Positions 51,149 through 54,043 of a stretch of 54,043 bases of DNA are shown one piece after another (within the stretch, counting starts at the first letter, position 1; every line of letters starts with the position of its first letter). The stretch spans positions 1 to 54,043 of the forward strand of contig JBHGAV010000025.1 in assembly GCA_041946685.1 (NCBI GenBank), read 5' to 3'. The position numbers were made by a program, and so were the translations under genes. The stretch comes from JBHGAV01 sp041946685 (GTDB lineage: Bacteria > Acidobacteriota > Terriglobia > Bryobacterales > Bryobacteraceae). The notes beneath the pieces were generated by a model, which saw nothing but the letters and a program-made list of their open reading frames with translations, was not told the DNA's origin and did no database searches.

Positions 51149-52508
51149 TACCAGGGAGATCGAATCCTACTGGTACCCGGTCTGGCTCTGCTACCCGGCC
51201 GGGATGCTCGCCGACAGCAAGGTGGTGGACGCGCCTCCGCACAAGATCTCCATCCAGCAGTGCGTGGAAATGGCAGGCGATTACGAGTTTCTGGTCCTGT
51301 TTACCTCGACTCCGGGCCTCCCGGTGGACCTCAAAATCGCCGAGCGGATGAAGGACCGCAACCCGAAGCTCCGGATCGCCTTCGTCGGACCGCCGGTGGC
51401 CGTGGAGCCGGAGAAGGTTCTGGGCTCGTCCAAAGCAGTGGACTTCGTGATCCGGGGCGAGTTCGACCGGCAGGTCGTGGACTACGCCAGGGGAAAGCAG
51501 GCGCACGAACTGGCCGGCGCCAGCTACCGCCGCAACGGCAGCTTCGTGCACAACCCGGAAGGCCCGCCCATCGAGAACCTGGACGAGCTGCCCTGGGTGA
51601 CCAGGACCTACCAGCGGGACCTGGACATCACCCGCTACAACGTTCCTTTCCTGCGGCATCCCTTCCTGGCCTTCTACACTTCGCGGGGCTGCCCGGCGAT
51701 GTGCACCTTCTGCCTCTGGCCGCAGACGCACTCCGGCCACCGCTGGCGGCGGCGCTCAGCCGAGGACGTGGCCGCCGAGGTGCGGTTCGCGCTGGAGACT
51801 TTCCCGGGCCTGCGCGAGATCTTCTTCGACGACGACACCTTCAACTACCAGAAGGCGCGGACGCTGGAGGTTTGCGCCAAACTCAAGCCGCTCAAGACCA
51901 CCTGGTCCTGCACGTCGCGGGTGACCACCGACTACGAGACCCTGAAGGCGATGAAGGAGGCCGGCTGCCGCCTGATGATCGTCGGCTACGAGTCGGGCGA
52001 CCCCCAGATCCTCAAGAACATCAAGAAAGGCGCGACCGTGGAGATGGCCCTGCGGTTCACCGAAAACGCGAAAAAGCTCGGGCTGACAATCCACGGCGAC
52101 TTCATCGTGGGGCTGCCCGGGGAGACCCGCGAGAGCCTGGCGCGGACCGTCGAGTTCGCCAAGCGCCTGGACGTCGACACGATCCAGGTTTCGGTGGCGC
52201 ACCCCTACCCGGGGACCGAATTCTATGACTACGTCCAGCGGAACGGGCTGATCACCATCGACCCGATGACCGACGAGACCGGCCACCAGTTGCCGAACAT
52301 CATCTATCCCGGCCTGGACCGCGCCGAGCTGATGGATTGGGTGGAGCGCTTTTACGGCGACTACTATTTCCGCCCGCGGGTGGCATGGCGAATCATGCGC
52401 AAGGCCATGTTCGACTCCGTTGAGCGGCGCCGCCTGTACAAAGAAGCCAGGGAGTACCTGTCGTTGCGCCAGCAGCGCAAGAAATTCGTCGCGAGCCAGA
52501 GGGCATGA
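51078..52508 (+). CDS. hpnJ: hopanoid biosynthesis radical SAM protein HpnJ
   Basis: This 476-aa B12-binding-like/radical SAM protein has the [4Fe-4S] motif Cys205-x3-Cys209-x2-Cys212 (RGCPAMCTFC), preceded by an N-terminal cobalamin-binding-type domain (about 1-170) and followed by FFDDDTFNYQ, SRVTTDYETLKAM, YESGDPQILKNI and FIVGLPGET. It matches the HpnJ family (TIGR03471). HpnJ contracts the glucosamine ring of bacteriohopanetetrol-glucosamine to the cyclitol ether, after HpnI (GlcNAc transfer) and HpnK (deacetylation). It is followed by an ATGA overlap with the next gene. hpnK is not in the window. Confidence 0.96.
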   Translation: MRTLLLNPPSFEGFDGGAGSRWPATREIESYWYPVWLCYPAGMLADSKVVDAPPHKISIQQCVEMAGDYEFLVLFTSTPGLPVDLKIAERMKDRNPKLRIAFVGPPVAVEPEKVLGSSKAVDFVIRGEFDRQVVDYARGKQAHELAGASYRRNGSFVHNPEGPPIENLDELPWVTRTYQRDLDITRYNVPFLRHPFLAFYTSRGCPAMCTFCLWPQTHSGHRWRRRSAEDVAAEVRFALETFPGLREIFFDDDTFNYQKARTLEVCAKLKPLKTTWSCTSRVTTDYETLKAMKEAGCRLMIVGYESGDPQILKNIKKGATVEMALRFTENAKKLGLTIHGDFIVGLPGETRESLARTVEFAKRLDVDTIQVSVAHPYPGTEFYDYVQRNGLITIDPMTDETGHQLPNIIYPGLDRAELMDWVERFYGDYYFRPRVAWRIMRKAMFDSVERRRLYKEAREYLSLRQQRKKFVASQRA

Positions 52509-52891
52509 CGCCATCCTCCTCCCGGCTCCGGATCAAGACGCGCCTGCTGGCGTGCGTGGTCATCCTTTCGAATGTGCTGGGTAACTTCTGGCTGAGCCGT
52601 GGGCTCAAGACCGGCTACCTGAACGCCTGGATCGTGCTCGGCGTCTCGCTATTGATTGTGTGGATGCTGAGCCGCATGACGCTTCTGAGCTGGGCCGACC
52701 TGACCTACGTGCTGCCGGTCACGGCCTTCGGCTACGTGCTGACGGCGCTGATGGGGCGGCTCTTCCTGGCCGAGCAGGTGTCGCCGGCCCGCTGGGCGGG
52801 GATCGCCGTGATCGTTGCCGGGGTGTGGCTGGTCGGAGACACTCCGATCAGAACCACGCCCGGAGAGCGGGTTCGAGAGGATGAGCCGTGA
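52505..52891 (+). CDS. small EamA/SMR-type membrane protein, first of a pair
   Basis: This 128-aa protein has four transmembrane helices (about 12-30, 37-55, 67-88, 95-112) and the half-EamA pattern LTYVLPVTAFGYVLTALMGRLFLAEQVSPARWAGIAVIVAGVWLV. Small proteins like this work as dimers, as in EmrE or ArnE/ArnF flippases. It shares 4-nt overlaps with hpnJ and with the next, paralogous gene, so all are one operon. Confidence 0.85.
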   Translation: MTPSSSRLRIKTRLLACVVILSNVLGNFWLSRGLKTGYLNAWIVLGVSLLIVWMLSRMTLLSWADLTYVLPVTAFGYVLTALMGRLFLAEQVSPARWAGIAVIVAGVWLVGDTPIRTTPGERVREDEP

Positions 52892-53250
52892 GGTGGCTGC
52901 TGGTGGGCCTCATCGTCGGAGCGACCACCTGCGGCGAGCTTCTTCAGACGTACGGGATGAAGAAGCACGGCGAGATCCATGACTTTCGGCCGGGCGCGCT
53001 CGGCCGAGCCCTCGGCCGCGTGGCCCGGAACCCATACGTGGTGGGCTCGGTGGGGTTGATGGCGGTGTCGTTCTTCGCGTTTGTGGCCCTGCTGTCGATG
53101 GAGGACTTGAGCTTCGCCGTTCCGGCGACGGCGGCGAGCTATGTGGCCGAAACCATCCTGGCCCGCTTCTTTCTGAAAGAGCGGGTCAGTCCGAAGCGCT
53201 GGGCGGGCGCGGTTCTTGTGGCCTGCGGCGTGGCCCTGGTCGCGCTGTGA
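52888..53250 (+). CDS. small EamA/SMR-type membrane protein, second of a pair
   Basis: This 120-aa protein starts at GTG52888 inside the previous stop and has four transmembrane helices with the same end motif (LSFAVPATAASYVAETILARFFLKERVSPKRWAGAVLVACGVALV). It is a paralogue of its neighbour, with a different loop between helices 1 and 2 (GMKKHGEIHDF), so an asymmetric heterodimer is likely. It overlaps hpnI by 4 nt. The pair may flip hopanoid or a lipid-linked sugar; this is inference. Confidence 0.85.
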   Translation: MRWLLVGLIVGATTCGELLQTYGMKKHGEIHDFRPGALGRALGRVARNPYVVGSVGLMAVSFFAFVALLSMEDLSFAVPATAASYVAETILARFFLKERVSPKRWAGAVLVACGVALVAL

Positions 53251-54043
53251 TCCTCGTATACTTCCTGGTCGCCGCCGCTGCGGCGTATCAACTTCTGGCG
53301 CTGGTCTCCGCGCTGCGGCACATGGCGAAGAAGGACCGCGCGCCTTCGGCGCTCCCGCCCGTGTCTATCCTGAAGCCGGTCCGCGGCCTCGATCCGCACT
53401 TCGGCGAGGCCATCCGGTCCCACGCGCTGCTGGACTATCCCGAATACGAGGTGCTATTTGGAGTGGCGGACCCCTCGGATCCGGCCGTAGGGGAGATTCG
53501 AAGGCTCATCGAATCGTATCCGGAGCATCCGCTGCGGCTGGTGACGGTGTCGACTCAGGCCGCGAACGGCAAGGTGGGAGCCCTTTTGGATCTCGCGAAA
53601 GAAGCGCGCTACCCGCTGCTGCTGGTCAACGACAGCGACATTCACGTCCCGCCGGATTACCTGCGGCGGATTGTCCCGCCGCTCGAGGACCCGGCCGCCG
53701 GGATGGTGACCTGTCTTTACAGGGCGGCGTCCGACGATTGGCCGGGCCGCTGGGAGGCGCTGGGAATAGCGACCGACTTCGCGGCGGGCGTGCTGGTGGC
53801 GCCGCTTGTCGGGGTGCGCGAATTCGGTTTGGGGTCGACCCTGCTGTTCCGGGCGGCGGACCTGGAGGCCATCGGCGGCTTTGCCGCGCTGGCCGATTAC
53901 ATCGCCGACGACTACCAGCTTGCCAGGCGCATCACCGGATTGGGTCGAAGAGTCGAGCTTTCGCGATTGGTGGTCACGACCTGGCTCTCGGGGCGCACTT
54001 GGGGTGAGGTGTGGAGGCACCAGGCGCGGTGGGCGAGGACGAT
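53247..54043 (+). CDS. hpnI: hopanoid biosynthesis glycosyltransferase HpnI (3' end outside window)
   Basis: The frame from GTG53247 (GTGA overlap with the previous stop) stays open to the window end, 265 codons. It encodes an N-terminal membrane anchor, then a GT2 fold with SILKPVRGLDP, the metal-binding NDSDI, VTCLYRAA, VGVREFGLGSTLLFR, the ADYIADDYQLARRI acceptor/catalytic block and the HQARWART (QxxRW-type) motif. This matches HpnI (TIGR03472), which adds N-acetylglucosamine to bacteriohopanetetrol. Together with hpnJ it shows the organism makes hopanoid cyclitol ethers, provided hpnK follows outside the window. Confidence 0.95.
   Translation, partial: MILVYFLVAAAAAYQLLALVSALRHMAKKDRAPSALPPVSILKPVRGLDPHFGEAIRSHALLDYPEYEVLFGVADPSDPAVGEIRRLIESYPEHPLRLVTVSTQAANGKVGALLDLAKEARYPLLLVNDSDIHVPPDYLRRIVPPLEDPAAGMVTCLYRAASDDWPGRWEALGIATDFAAGVLVAPLVGVREFGLGSTLLFRAADLEAIGGFAALADYIADDYQLARRITGLGRRVELSRLVVTTWLSGRTWGEVWRHQARWART

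Overview
The window comes from a GC-rich Gram-negative chromosome, most likely an acidobacterium of the Solibacter/Bryobacter group. Three things point there: a tandem array of Oar-type TonB-dependent receptors with an N-terminal carboxypeptidase-regulatory domain, an RCC1-repeat protein ending in the Solibacter C-terminal domain (TIGR03437), and several winged-helix/TPR, exported Gfo/Idh/MocA and ThuA-type proteins typical of that group. This lineage call is an inference from protein families; no 16S rRNA is present. I see no insertion sequence, prophage or CRISPR array.

Layout. 1-5068: the 3' end of a CAU-anticodon tRNA, then a reverse-strand block (NTF2-like lipoprotein, an ATC-hydrolase-like protein, a GH3 glycosidase coupled to a DUF2911 protein). 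5405-21829: four tandem receptor cassettes. Each has its own sigma70-like promoter, a 208-214 nt leader, a ~1240-1250-codon receptor gene and a 3' inverted repeat. 21870-27552: a probable exported sugar-processing locus (Tat-type Gfo/Idh/MocA oxidoreductase, ThuA-like protein, Tat-type sugar epimerase, beta-propeller, and a convergent mannonate-dehydratase-like enolase-superfamily enzyme). 27644-30480: rpmB, an FAH-family hydrolase, and atpZ-atpI-atpB followed by a thioesterase where atpE would be expected. 30644-37841: DinB-like protein, then four esterase genes including a double alpha/beta-hydrolase fusion and a tannase, and an FxLYD-like protein.

37872-40370: an Nramp-family permease whose selectivity residues are altered, paired with a soluble PRC/MgtE_N/CBS protein; this looks like a two-gene Mg2+ (or related cation) uptake system in which the MgtE sensor is separated from any MgtE channel. 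40550-46838: aldo/keto reductase, a single-domain response regulator overlapping a REC-PAS-GGDEF-EAL protein, gatB, and a secreted mutarotase-like protein.

46855-54043: the hopanoid cyclitol-ether genes hpnJ and hpnI (hpnI runs off the end), separated by two small EamA/SMR-type membrane proteins in 4-nt overlaps. A copy of the hpnJ promoter and first ~70 coding bases lies 4.2 kb upstream, so a divergent regulator/RCC1 gene pair (47155-50947) is bracketed by direct repeats and looks like an insertion that split and then restored the hpnJ 5' end.

The observations most worth following up are the Nramp/MgtE-sensor pair, the repeat-bracketed module in front of hpnJ, the uniform receptor cassettes with equal-length leaders, and the small-transporter pair between hpnJ and hpnI.
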